6,173 nt of DNA, taken from positions 1 through 6,173 of the forward strand of contig CAJBSR010000078.1 of assembly GCA_903958285.1 (NCBI GenBank). The letters run 5' to 3'. The position numbers and the translations under genes are program-made. Each line of letters starts with the position of its first letter. The first letter of the stretch is position 1. Source of the DNA: an uncultured Sphingomonadales bacterium (lineage in GTDB: Bacteria; Pseudomonadota; Alphaproteobacteria; Sphingomonadales; Sphingomonadaceae). The notes under the pieces are model-generated. The model ran no database searches. It saw nothing but the letters and a program-made list of their open reading frames with translations, and had not been told where the DNA came from. Shown one piece after another: positions 1 to 6,173 of this stretch.

Positions 1-698
1 CCTGCGGCTTGCTCAAACCGCCCGGCTGTGCGCTGCTGTGCCCCGGTGAAGGCACCCCTTTCATGCCCAAACAGTTCGGCCTCGATCAATTCGCGGGGAA
101 TGGCGGCCATGTTGATCGCGATAAATGGCGCGGCCTTGCGCGCACCCAAATCATGAATCGCGCGAGCCACCAGTTCCTTGCCCGTCCCGCTCTCGCCGAG
201 GATCAGCACTGTCAGATCATTCGGTACGACACGTGCAATCGTCCGGTAAACCTCCTGCATCGCGGGAGACCGCCCGATGAGTGGCAATGCGGCGTCCGCC
301 TCTGTGAGCGCCGGGCTTGCGACGACAATGCCGCGCCGTCCCATGCCATCGCGCACGGCTTGGCAAAGCTCATCCAGATCAAAGGGCTTGGGCAGATATT
401 CAAACGCCCCCTGCTCCGTCGCACGGACGGCGGTCGCCAGGGTGTTTTGGGCGGACAGCACAATGACAGGCAGACCCGGTCGCTTTGCCAATATCGCAGG
501 GAGCACGTCCAGCCCGTTTCCGTCAGGCAAGATGACGTCCGTCACGAGCACGTCCGGATCAAAGTCCTCCAGCACGCGCGCTTGATCCGCGACACTGGCC
601 GCACACATGACGTCATGACCTTCACGGGTCAGCGCTTCGCTGATCACCAACCGGATTGCGTCGTCATCGTCGACAACCAGAACCTTGCCTTGCCCCAT
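1..698 (-). CDS. ntrC: NtrC, nitrogen-regulation response regulator (sigma-54 activator), C-terminal part cut off by the window edge
   Basis: This is the response regulator of the NtrB-NtrC pair, which when phosphorylated activates sigma-54 promoters of nitrogen-assimilation genes. Reading leftward from ATG at 698, 232 complete codons lie in the window. Residues 1-120 are a receiver domain: acidic residues D11/D12, phospho-acceptor D54 in VTDVILPDGNG, S82 and K104 (YLPKPF). After a linker comes the AAA+ domain, with Walker A GESGTGKE at 168-175 and the sigma-54 contact loop GAFTGA at 215-220. The rest of the AAA+ domain and the Fis-type DNA-binding domain must lie beyond base 1. The start overlaps the ntrB stop in TAATG, which suggests coupled translation and the same operon. 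The intact GAFTGA marks a sigma-54-type activator. NtrX or another NtrC-family regulator is the alternative, but pairing with an NtrB-type kinase and dusB favours NtrC. Confidence 0.95.
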   Translation of the reverse strand, partial: MGQGKVLVVDDDDAIRLVISEALTREGHDVMCAASVADQARVLEDFDPDVLVTDVILPDGNGLDVLPAILAKRPGLPVIVLSAQNTLATAVRATEQGAFEYLPKPFDLDELCQAVRDGMGRRGIVVASPALTEADAALPLIGRSPAMQEVYRTIARVVPNDLTVLILGESGTGKELVARAIHDLGARKAAPFIAINMAAIPRELIEAELFGHERGAFTGAQQRTAGRFEQAA

Positions 699-1798
699 TA
701 ACTCCGCCCGTCCGCTCTCGGCAGAAGCAAACGGAAAACCGTGTGCTCCGGCATGCCTTCGCGCGCATATTGGACGATCCCGCCCATATCACGCGTCAAT
801 TTATCAACCAGCGCGAGGCCAAGGCCCTGCCCTTTCGGCTTGCTGCTCACAAAGGGGTCGAAAAGGTTCTCGACGATTTCCGGAGGCGCGCCCGGGCCAT
901 CGTCGATGATGCACAATTCGATGGGCAGCGAGACGCGACGCCCGCCCGGATCAACGGCCACCGAAACACCATGGCGGAACGATGTTGTAATCGTGACCTT
1001 CCGCTTTGAGCCGGGCTCGGCGGTTTCAGCGGCGTTCTTCAACAGATTGAGAACCACCTGAACCATAGTGTCGCGGTGGACCAACACCTCTGGAAGTGAG
1101 GGATCGTAGAGCTCGCGGATGATCAGCCTGTCCCCAAAGCCAGACACCGCGACTTCACGCGCATGATCAACACTGGCATGGATATTCTCAGCCTGCCGTT
1201 CCAACGTGCGTGTGTCCGTAAAGCCTTCCATCCGGTCGATCAGGCTGGCCACCCGATCAACCTCATCTTGGATCAGCTTTGTCATCCGCTGCGCACCCGT
1301 ATCGACACTGCGACCGAGAAGCTGGGCGGCCCCCTTAATCCCCGCAAGCGGGTTTTTAATCTCATGCGCCAGCATGGCCGCAATGCGGACGGCAGCGCGT
1401 GTGCCGCCGCCATGCGCCCGGTTACCGACGCGATGGCTCGCGGCTCCGGAATACATGGAAACGAGCTTCCATCCCACATAATCGGGAAAAGGCGTCACGA
1501 AGACGTCCGCGCGCAACACGGCTCCTTTGCGCAGACGCAGGCTCGCATCATATGCGGCAAAAGGTGCGTCATCGCCCACATAGCCGTCGGGCATCGCCAG
1601 CACGTCCTGCAGGGCCCGCCCGACGATGTTCTGCGCGCTGAGGTTAAGGAGCATTTCGGCCGCCGCGTTGGCGTGCTGCACCATGGCCCCGTCATCGATG
1701 ACCAACATAGAGATCGGAGAGGCTGCAACCACGTCTTCCGCAGTCAGAGGCCCCACCGGCGTCTCAATGACCTTTAGGCGGCCGCGCGGCTGAGCCAT
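698..1798 (-). CDS. ntrB: NtrB, nitrogen-regulation sensor histidine kinase/phosphatase
   Basis: The 366-residue product is a soluble cytoplasmic histidine kinase with no membrane segment, as expected for NtrB, which phosphorylates or dephosphorylates NtrC under PII control. Residues about 20-115 look like a PAS domain. The H box is at about 140-160 with the phospho-acceptor His145 in AHEIKNP. The ATP-binding domain follows: N box NLLKNAAE at 251-258, G1 box DDGPG at 299-303, F box around LFDPF (312-316), and G2 box GQGLGLAL at 323-330. The segment before G1 ([13 protein letters not shown]) is, as I recall, usual in alphaproteobacterial NtrB. The ATG at 1798 lies inside the end of dusB (25-bp overlap) with no clear ribosome binding site, so initiation may depend on dusB translation. 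No credible alternative start that keeps the whole PAS domain was seen. Confidence 0.95.
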   Translation of the reverse strand: MAQPRGRLKVIETPVGPLTAEDVVAASPISMLVIDDGAMVQHANAAAEMLLNLSAQNIVGRALQDVLAMPDGYVGDDAPFAAYDASLRLRKGAVLRADVFVTPFPDYVGWKLVSMYSGAASHRVGNRAHGGGTRAAVRIAAMLAHEIKNPLAGIKGAAQLLGRSVDTGAQRMTKLIQDEVDRVASLIDRMEGFTDTRTLERQAENIHASVDHAREVAVSGFGDRLIIRELYDPSLPEVLVHRDTMVQVVLNLLKNAAETAEPGSKRKVTITTSFRHGVSVAVDPGGRRVSLPIELCIIDDGPGAPPEIVENLFDPFVSSKPKGQGLGLALVDKLTRDMGGIVQYAREGMPEHTVFRLLLPRADGRS

Positions 1799-2772
1799 GG
1801 TTCATAAAAACGTTCGAGCATGGCCAGCACCGTGCGGGGATCATTGATCTGATTGACGGCGTTTCGGAAGTCAGCAGAGCCATGCAAGCCTTTGGTATAC
1901 CAACCAATATGCTTGCGCGCCATGTTCACCCCGGTCATCTCTCCATAGTGCGCCAGCATGTCTTCGTAGTGCCGGACGATGAGATGATATTGTTCTTCAA
2001 TCGTCGGATCGGTGATCGCGTTACTGCCAGTCAAAGCTGCCATGACTTGGGAGATCAACCAAGGCCGCCCATAGGCACCGCGCCCGATCATCACGCCATC
2101 GGCACCGGACAGTTCCAGCGCCGTTTTCGCGTCGTCAATTGAACAGATGTCCCCATTGACGATAACTGGCACCTTTACGGCGTCCTTCACGCGCCGAACA
2201 AAGGCCCAGTCTGCAGACCCCTTATACATCTGGTTGCGGGTCCGTCCGTGGACGGTAATCATCTGCGCACCAAGGTCTTCAGCGATTTTTGCAAGCTCAG
2301 GCGCGTTGAGACGTGTTTCATCCCAACCCATACGCATCTTGACGGTAACAGGAACCTTCACGGCCTTGACCGTCGCCTCAATCAGGCTGGCAGCCAGCGG
2401 CAGATCCTTCATCAGCGCGGAGCCTGCGTCGCCATTCACGACCTTCTTGACCGGGCAGCCCATGTTTATGTCAATAATGGCGGCGCCACGCTCCTCATTG
2501 AGCTTGGCAGCCTCAGCCATTTCCTTGGGCGTGCAGCCGGCGAGCTGCATCGACACAGGTTCTTCAATTGGGTCCCACGCCGCCTTTTGCAGGCTTTGCC
2601 GCGTTTCCCGGATCATGGCCTGACTGGCGATCATTTCTGTGACATTGAGGCCGCAGCCATATTGCCGCACGACCTTGCGGAACGGCATGTCCGTCACGCC
2701 CGTCATCGGCGCGAGAATGACAGGAACGTCGATGCGGACACCGCCGACAGAGATAGGGTTCAACTGCTGCAT
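1774..2772 (-). CDS. dusB: tRNA-dihydrouridine synthase, DusB/NifR3 type
   Basis: This FMN-dependent enzyme reduces specific uridines in the tRNA D-loop to dihydrouridine. The 332-residue product is near the usual family size (E. coli DusB is about 320). It is a TIM barrel opening with [14 protein letters not shown] (19-32). The catalytic Cys106 sits in NMGCPVKK, a substrate/FMN region follows at VKMRMGWD and VHGRTR, and the phosphate-binding end is [16 protein letters not shown] (223-238). I chose the ATG at 2772, just before the conserved barrel, preceded by a weak AGG. The open frame extends upstream to 2958, but that part would run antisense to ispDF and looks non-homologous. An ATG at 2808 (12 residues longer) is possible. 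It is first in the operon with ntrB and ntrC; in Rhodobacter capsulatus this gene is known as nifR3 in the same arrangement. No enzymatic link to nitrogen sensing is evident. Confidence 0.95.
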   Translation of the reverse strand: MQQLNPISVGGVRIDVPVILAPMTGVTDMPFRKVVRQYGCGLNVTEMIASQAMIRETRQSLQKAAWDPIEEPVSMQLAGCTPKEMAEAAKLNEERGAAIIDINMGCPVKKVVNGDAGSALMKDLPLAASLIEATVKAVKVPVTVKMRMGWDETRLNAPELAKIAEDLGAQMITVHGRTRNQMYKGSADWAFVRRVKDAVKVPVIVNGDICSIDDAKTALELSGADGVMIGRGAYGRPWLISQVMAALTGSNAITDPTIEEQYHLIVRHYEDMLAHYGEMTGVNMARKHIGWYTKGLHGSADFRNAVNQINDPRTVLAMLERFYEPWLSRAAA

Positions 2773-2853
2773 GGATTTGCCTAAATTTTCAGCAAAAGCT
2801 CTACGCATTTTTGTGTTGCGGCGCAACAGTCTTGAGTGTCTAAGCCCAGCGCC
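2773..2853. promoter_or_regulatory. Divergent promoter region between dusB-ntrBC and ispDF
   Basis: These 81 bp separate the start codons of two divergent operons, so both promoters should lie here or in the adjoining coding ends. The stretch is locally AT-richer than its surroundings. No strong sigma-70 hexamers are visible. A weak leftward candidate is TTGCGC (2826-2821) with TAGAGC (2803-2798), spacing 17. Weak rightward candidates are TTGCCT (2777-2782) and TTGCGG (2817-2822), the latter with TCTAAG (2839-2844), spacing 16. These are marginal matches and are listed only as places to look. Confidence 0.55.
2814..2828. promoter_or_regulatory. Perfect 15-bp palindrome, possible operator
   Basis: TGTTGCG and CGCAACA are perfect 7-bp inverted arms around a single central G. 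The site lies in the only real intergenic gap, 41 bp upstream of the dusB start and 25 bp upstream of the ispDF start. Symmetric short arms are typical of a homodimeric repressor site, and both weak -35 candidates would overlap it. Its TGC-N3-GCA core is like the TGC-rich sites described for PhaR-type regulators, but that link is only a resemblance. Function is unproven. Confidence 0.4.
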
Positions 2854-3999
2854 ATGACAATTGCTGCCATCATTGTCGCCGCCGGAAAGGGTGAGCGCGC
2901 AGGCGCCAGCCTGCCGAAGCAGTTCGTCACGGTCGGCGGAAAAACCCTGTTGGCGCACGCTGTCACCGCGCTAGCGCGGCATCCGCGCATTGAACGGACC
3001 GTTGTTGTGGTGGCCGAAGGCCAGAAAGAGCTGGCTGCCCACGCACTTGGCGACATTCTGGTTGATGCAATCGTCATTGGCGGCGCAGAACGTCAGCAGT
3101 CTGTCGCGGCCGGCATGGCAGCCATTGGCGACGCCCGGATTGTCCTCATCCATGATGCCGCTCGCCCCTTTTTGCCATCTTCCGTTGTTGACCGGCTGAT
3201 TGCGGCGCTCGACACGGCCGACGGCGCCATCCCTGCCCTATCCGTAGTCGATACCTTGGCAAAAGCAGGGGAAGAGCTTGGCGATGTCGTGGATCGCAAC
3301 GGTCTCATCCGTGTTCAGACACCTCAGGCCTTTCGGGCTCACGCCATCCGTGATGCGCATAACCGATGGACGGGAACCGCCGCCACTGATGACGCCCAAA
3401 TGGCGCGGGCTGCCGGATATCAAGTTGCTGTCGTGGAGGGTCATGCCATGCTGGAGAAAATCACTCAGCCCGCCGACTTTGCAGAGGCTGAACGCAAATG
3501 GAACCAGCGCTTCATCAGCCGGACCGGTTTGGGTTATGACGTGCACCGGCTGGCAGCGGGCGAAGATCTCTGGCTCTGCGGCTTAAAGATTGACCATGAA
3601 AAGGGACTTGCGGGGCATAGTGACGCCGACGTTGCCCTTCATGCCCTGACCGACGCACTGCTGGGCGCGTTGGCTGACGGAGATATTGGTACGCATTTTC
3701 CGCCCAGCGACCCGCAGTGGCGTGGGGCGGCGTCCCATCGCTTTGTCGAACACGCCGCGACCCTTATCAGACAGGCAGGCGGGGTGATTGATCATGTGGA
3801 CGTCACTATCATCTGCGAAGCGCCCAAAATCGGGCCGCACAGGGATGCTATGCGCTCAGCCGTCGCGAGGATGCTTGCCGTCCCCATCAAGAAAGTCAGC
3901 ATCAAGGCGACGACAACCGAACGATTGGGTTTTACAGGTCGCGGAGAAGGTATAGCGGCTCAAGCCGCCGCCACCATCCGATTGCCTGAGGAGGAGTGA
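2854..3999 (+). CDS. ispDF: IspDF, bifunctional MEP cytidylyltransferase / MEcPP synthase
   Basis: This fused enzyme carries out two non-consecutive steps of the MEP isoprenoid pathway: CTP-dependent formation of CDP-methylerythritol (IspD) and cyclisation to MEcPP (IspF). IspE, which works between them, is not in the window. From ATG 2854 it has 381 residues. The IspD part (about 1-220) has the nucleotide-binding AAGKGERAG with R15, LPKQF with K22, HDAARPF (100-106) and TDDAQMA near 178-184. The IspF part (about 224-381) has the metal ligands D229 and H231 in GYDVHRL and H263 in [14 protein letters not shown], then [11 protein letters not shown] and [15 protein letters not shown]. Every key motif is intact, so both activities are expected. 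No Shine-Dalgarno precedes the ATG; a GTG at 2836 would add six residues without a better site. It is probably the first gene of an operon with the next two. Confidence 0.96.
   Translation: MTIAAIIVAAGKGERAGASLPKQFVTVGGKTLLAHAVTALARHPRIERTVVVVAEGQKELAAHALGDILVDAIVIGGAERQQSVAAGMAAIGDARIVLIHDAARPFLPSSVVDRLIAALDTADGAIPALSVVDTLAKAGEELGDVVDRNGLIRVQTPQAFRAHAIRDAHNRWTGTAATDDAQMARAAGYQVAVVEGHAMLEKITQPADFAEAERKWNQRFISRTGLGYDVHRLAAGEDLWLCGLKIDHEKGLAGHSDADVALHALTDALLGALADGDIGTHFPPSDPQWRGAASHRFVEHAATLIRQAGGVIDHVDVTIICEAPKIGPHRDAMRSAVARMLAVPIKKVSIKATTTERLGFTGRGEGIAAQAAATIRLPEEE
3989..3994 (+). promoter_or_regulatory. Strong Shine-Dalgarno for the exported-protein gene
   Basis: AGGAGG lies seven bases before ATG 4002, inside the last codons of ispDF. 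It fixes the downstream start at 4002 rather than the GTG at 3996, which would be only two codons earlier and overlap the ispDF stop. It is the clearest ribosome binding site in the window, suggesting that this small gene is translated efficiently and independently. Confidence 0.85.
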
Positions 4000-4001
4000 A
4001 C

Positions 4002-4580
4002 ATGGCTTCAAGACTGATCCAATGCATTGCCGCCGGCGTCCTATCGGTCGCGCTGCCTACCATGGCCACGGCCCAGACGGCCAAGCAGTGCTTGACGCCC
4101 AAGGAAGCGCAGGGGCTTGTGTCCTTTGCGCTCCCAGACGTCATCACTTCCATCAGCACCAAATGTGCGCCATCGCTGGGGCCGGACAGCTATCTCAGCC
4201 GGTCGGGCACAGATTTGGCGGGCAGGTATCGCGTGGTCGCCGATACAAGCTGGCCCTCAGCCAAACTCGCTGTGCGCAAATTTATGGACGCCGACGCCAC
4301 CTTTTTGAACAGCCTGCCGGATGATGTCTTGAAGGGCATTCTCACTGCGGGCATTTCGACCGCAATCGTCAAAGACGTCAAGACGACGCAATGCGGGAAT
4401 ATCAACCGCATCGTGCAGGTTTTGGCCCCACTTCCAGCCGAAAATATGTCGCAGTTGGTTGGAATTGTCCTTGAACTCTCATCCCGACCTCCGGCACAGG
4501 CCGCCGTCGCAAAGACGAAAGCCCCGTTTTCCATCTGCCCCCCGGCAGGCGGAACCGGTAAGCCCGTCACAACAAAGTAG
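4002..4580 (+). CDS. Exported protein of unknown function with four cysteines
   Basis: I do not recognise a named family. The 192-residue product begins with a typical Sec signal peptide: basic R4, a hydrophobic stretch from about 5 to 19, and an ATA site predicting cleavage after Ala24. The mature part has exactly four cysteines (C30, C55, C131, C179), an even number compatible with two disulfides in the periplasm. The middle (about 84-130) looks helical with alternating charged and hydrophobic residues. The end is rich in Ala, Pro and Lys and has a PPAGGTGKP-type tail that is probably flexible. No lipobox and no later membrane segment are seen. The gene starts 2 bp after ispDF, behind a strong Shine-Dalgarno, and ends 6 bp before cinA, so it is co-transcribed with housekeeping enzymes. 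A periplasmic or envelope role is inferred from the signal peptide only. Confidence 0.85.
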   Translation: MASRLIQCIAAGVLSVALPTMATAQTAKQCLTPKEAQGLVSFALPDVITSISTKCAPSLGPDSYLSRSGTDLAGRYRVVADTSWPSAKLAVRKFMDADATFLNSLPDDVLKGILTAGISTAIVKDVKTTQCGNINRIVQVLAPLPAENMSQLVGIVLELSSRPPAQAAVAKTKAPFSICPPAGGTGKPVTTK

Positions 4581-4586
4581 TTTCAA

Positions 4587-5099
4587 ATGGACGATGCACT
4601 CCCGGTAGAATTGGTCGAAGCGGCCCGTCGCGTTATTGACGAAAACCGCGCAAAAGGGCGGCGCGTGGCGGTCGCTGAGAGTTGCACAGGCGGCCTTGTG
4701 TCCGCAGCCCTCACCTCCATCGCTGGGTCCTCAGATGTCTTCGAAGTTGGCTTCATCACCTACTCAAACGAAGCCAAGCTAAGCGCGCTTGGTGTTGATT
4801 CGAATATCCTTGAGACTTTCGGTGCCGTTTCGATTGCGACGGCTTGGGCGATGGCGCAGGGTACGCTCGATCATTCAACCGCAGATGTGTCCGTCTCCAT
4901 CACCGGCATTGCAGGCCCTGATGGCGGCACAGAAAAGAAGCCAGTCGGCACGGTTGTTTTTGCCCGCGCACGCCGTGGGTCTGATCCAGACGACATCATT
5001 GCAGACATCAAGTATTTCGGGAACCTTGGCCGAGGACCAATCCGCGTTCAGGCCGCACTCGTTGCTCTCGAACTGCTGCTGCCGGGCGCCGAACTGTAA
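4587..5099 (+). CDS. pncC: CinA C-terminal-domain protein, nicotinamide-nucleotide amidohydrolase (PncC type)
   Basis: The 170-residue product is a stand-alone CinA C-terminal domain. Family members of this form deamidate NMN to nicotinate mononucleotide, recycling the NMN released by NAD-dependent DNA ligase. Visible family motifs are AESCTGG at 30-36, GFITYSNEAK at 55-64 (with Y59 and K64), and SITGIAGPDGG at 104-114 followed by KPVGTVVFA at 118-126. The N-terminal MoaB/MogA-like domain of full-length CinA is absent; this is the common short proteobacterial form, not a truncation. The ATG is 6 bp after the preceding stop and lacks a clear Shine-Dalgarno, so re-initiation is plausible. The last 52 bp overlap the opposite-strand RatA-like gene. 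The older label 'competence/damage-inducible protein' is misleading for this short form. Amidohydrolase activity is inferred from the family. Confidence 0.92.
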   Translation: MDDALPVELVEAARRVIDENRAKGRRVAVAESCTGGLVSAALTSIAGSSDVFEVGFITYSNEAKLSALGVDSNILETFGAVSIATAWAMAQGTLDHSTADVSVSITGIAGPDGGTEKKPVGTVVFARARRGSDPDDIIADIKYFGNLGRGPIRVQAALVALELLLPGAEL

Positions 5100-5521
5100 A
5101 GAACGTCCGCCCGCGTTTCGAACGCGTCGGTCATTTTGTGCAAAGCGCGTTCGAACACCTGACCCGCAAGCGCTTCGAAAATCTTGGATTTGAACTGGAA
5201 GTCGACCATGAAGTCGACCGCACACCCGCCTTCAGGGAGGTCGCGGAACGTCCATTCATTGTGCAGATATTTCATCGGCCCATCGAGGTAATCGACCGTA
5301 ATCGACGACGGTCGAACCTTGCGAACGCGGGACGTGAACGTCTCTCTCAGCGCTTTAAACCCGACCAAAAGGTCTGCGATCATTTCAGAATCTGTATTAG
5401 ATTTTATCCGTACACCACTGACCCAAGGCAGAAATTCATTGTAGCGGCCGACATCGGCCACCAGCGTGAACATCTGCTCTGCGCTCCAGGGAAGCGTCCG
5501 CGTTTCGCTATGCTTTGGCAT
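5048..5521 (-). CDS. COQ10/RatA-family START-domain protein (ubiquinone-binding type)
   Basis: The 157-residue product belongs to the polyketide-cyclase/START-like family that includes mitochondrial COQ10 and E. coli RatA. COQ10-type members bind ubiquinone and support its function in respiration. Evidence is the N-terminal [30 protein letters not shown] (21-34), the central [14 protein letters not shown] (53-66) and [12 protein letters not shown] (81-92). The last 15 or so residues are a Ser/Ala-rich tail outside the fold, encoded where the gene overlaps cinA. I chose ATG 5521 because [10 protein letters not shown] matches the usual family beginning; ATGs at 5548 and 5545 would extend it further into lipA. 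The start overlaps lipA by 14 bp with no Shine-Dalgarno, suggesting coupling. 'RatA toxin' is a frequent database name, but no antitoxin partner is adjacent and the lipA neighbourhood favours the COQ10-like role. Confidence 0.9.
   Translation of the reverse strand: MPKHSETRTLPWSAEQMFTLVADVGRYNEFLPWVSGVRIKSNTDSEMIADLLVGFKALRETFTSRVRKVRPSSITVDYLDGPMKYLHNEWTFRDLPEGGCAVDFMVDFQFKSKIFEALAGQVFERALHKMTDAFETRADVLYSSAPGSSSSRATSAA
5117..5155. repeat. 10-bp inverted repeat just downstream of cinA, inside the RatA-like gene
   Basis: TTCGAACGCG (5117-5126) and CGCGTTCGAA (5146-5155) are perfect complements separated by 19 bases. A smaller overlapping hairpin, CGCGTT/AACGCG with a 3-base loop, occupies 5112-5126. 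The structure begins 17 bases after the cinA stop. It could slow or end plus-strand transcription, but there is no adjacent T-run. It may equally reflect two similar Phe-Glu-containing peptides (FERA, FETRA) in the encoded protein. Confidence 0.35.
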
Positions 5522-6173
5522 TGGCCAATTGCGCAGCCCGTGCATCACGCATCAACGAGAAGTCGCGGTCGGCATGGTAGCTGGACCGTGTCAACGGCGA
5601 TGAGGCGACCAGGAGGAAGCCCTTCGCCCGCGCGATGGCGGCATAAGCCTCAAACGTTTTGGGCGTCACATATTCCATCACCGTCGCGTGCTTCGGCGTG
5701 GGTTGCAGATATTGGCCAATCGTCAGGAAATCGATGTCGGCAGAACGCATATCGTCCATCACCTGATGAACCTCCAGCCGCTCTTCCCCCAGCCCGACCA
5801 TGATGCCTGACTTTGTGAAGATGGAAGGATCATGCTGCTTGACCGTCTCCAGCAAACGCAACGACGCATAATAACGCGCACCTGGCCGAATGGTCGGATA
5901 AAGCCGGGGAACCGTTTCAAGGTTATGGTTGTAGACATCGGGCCGGGCCGCCACGATGGATTCGACCGCCGCCCGCATCTTGTTACGGAAATCCGGCGTG
6001 AGAATTTCGATGGTCGTCTCCGGCGTCGTCCGGCGGAGCGCCTCAATGACCTTCACGAATTGCGATGCGCCGCCATCAGGAAGATCGTCACGCTCCACCG
6101 AGGTGATAACGATATGCTTCAACCCCATTTCAGCGGCGGCATCGGCGAGATTCTGCGGTTCATTCTTATCGAC
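5508..6173 (-). CDS. lipA: LipA, lipoyl synthase, N-terminal part cut off by the window edge
   Basis: LipA is a radical-SAM enzyme that inserts two sulfurs into the octanoyl group on carrier domains such as those of pyruvate and 2-oxoglutarate dehydrogenases. The window holds the last 221 residues of a family member normally about 310-330 long. Seen here are DKNEPQNLA at the fragment start, [15 protein letters not shown] (22-36), [24 protein letters not shown] (81-99), [10 protein letters not shown] (121-130), the IGQYLQPT segment (152-159) and the C-terminal [12 protein letters not shown] serine of the RSSY motif is known to ligate the auxiliary iron-sulfur cluster. The cysteines of that cluster and the radical-SAM CX3CX2C lie beyond base 6173, as does the start. 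The frame is open across the edge. The last 14 bp overlap the RatA-like gene downstream, so the two are almost certainly one operon. Confidence 0.97.
   Translation of the reverse strand, partial: VDKNEPQNLADAAAEMGLKHIVITSVERDDLPDGGASQFVKVIEALRRTTPETTIEILTPDFRNKMRAAVESIVAARPDVYNHNLETVPRLYPTIRPGARYYASLRLLETVKQHDPSIFTKSGIMVGLGEERLEVHQVMDDMRSADIDFLTIGQYLQPTPKHATVMEYVTPKTFEAYAAIARAKGFLLVASSPLTRSSYHADRDFSLMRDARAAQLANAKA

Noticed and set aside
9..701. Long plus-strand open frame of about 230 codons
   Set aside because: It lies wholly antisense to ntrC, whose receiver and AAA+ motifs are intact; its translation is Arg/His-rich with no recognisable domain, typical of a shadow frame in GC-rich DNA.
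2248..2784. Plus-strand open frame of about 178 codons opposite dusB
   Set aside because: It is a complete shadow of dusB with no motif, and its composition matches an antisense frame.
2773..2958. N-terminal extension of dusB to an ATG at 2958
   Set aside because: The extra 62 residues run antisense to the conserved IspD start, cross the promoter gap and precede a normal DusB beginning at 2772.
4190..4570. Minus-strand open frame of 126 codons opposite the exported-protein gene
   Set aside because: The plus-strand gene has a strong Shine-Dalgarno, a signal peptide and operon spacing; the minus frame has none of these.
4587..5099. CinA as a truncated pseudogene
   Set aside because: All C-terminal-domain motifs are intact and the single-domain form is common in proteobacteria.
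5048..5521. RatA as the toxin of a toxin-antitoxin system
   Set aside because: No RatB/RnfH-like partner or other small antitoxin gene is next to it; adjacency to lipA and the COQ10-like sequence fit a housekeeping quinone-related role.
1..6173. Mobile element, CRISPR array, tRNA or rRNA gene, riboswitch
   Set aside because: No transposase or integrase motifs, spaced repeats, cloverleaf-like segments or long untranslated leaders were seen; nearly all bases belong to recognised genes.

Overview
The window is a dense, gene-after-gene stretch of chromosome that reads as an alphaproteobacterium, most likely a member of the Sphingomonadales. The grounds are the gene order, a moderate-to-high GC coding style, the fused IspD-IspF enzyme, the dusB(nifR3)-ntrB-ntrC operon and the flavour of the protein sequences. 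The taxonomic placement is inference from recognised families; no search was run. Essentially every base is coding: the only sizeable intergenic gap is about 81 bp.

Left part (1-2772, minus strand): dusB, ntrB and ntrC are read leftward as one tightly packed operon. DusB is a tRNA-dihydrouridine synthase (nifR3 type), NtrB the nitrogen-sensing histidine kinase and NtrC its sigma-54-dependent response regulator. ntrC runs off the left edge in the middle of its AAA+ domain. The dusB and ntrB reading frames overlap by 25 bp, and ntrB and ntrC overlap by 1 bp (TAATG), so translation is probably coupled.

Middle (2773-2853): a short divergent promoter region separates dusB from ispDF. It carries a perfect 15-bp palindrome at 2814-2828, the best candidate regulatory site in the window.

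Right-centre (2854-5099, plus strand): ispDF (bifunctional MEP-pathway enzyme), a gene for an unrecognised exported protein with four cysteines, and a stand-alone CinA C-terminal-domain protein (NMN amidohydrolase/PncC type) form a compact operon with gaps of 2 and 6 bp.

Right end (5048-6173, minus strand): lipA (lipoyl synthase, its N-terminal part beyond the right edge) is followed by a COQ10/RatA-type START-domain gene that overlaps it by 14 bp. That gene runs convergently 52 bp into the end of cinA.

From general knowledge, a block of lipA, coq10-like gene, cinA, ispDF, dusB, ntrB and ntrC recurs in many alphaproteobacteria, so this is mainly a conserved housekeeping region: isoprenoid precursors, lipoate, quinone function, NAD salvage, tRNA modification and nitrogen control. 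I see no mobile element, CRISPR, RNA gene or defence system, and no convincing new system. The points worth a second look are the palindrome, the exported four-cysteine protein and the overlapping gene ends.
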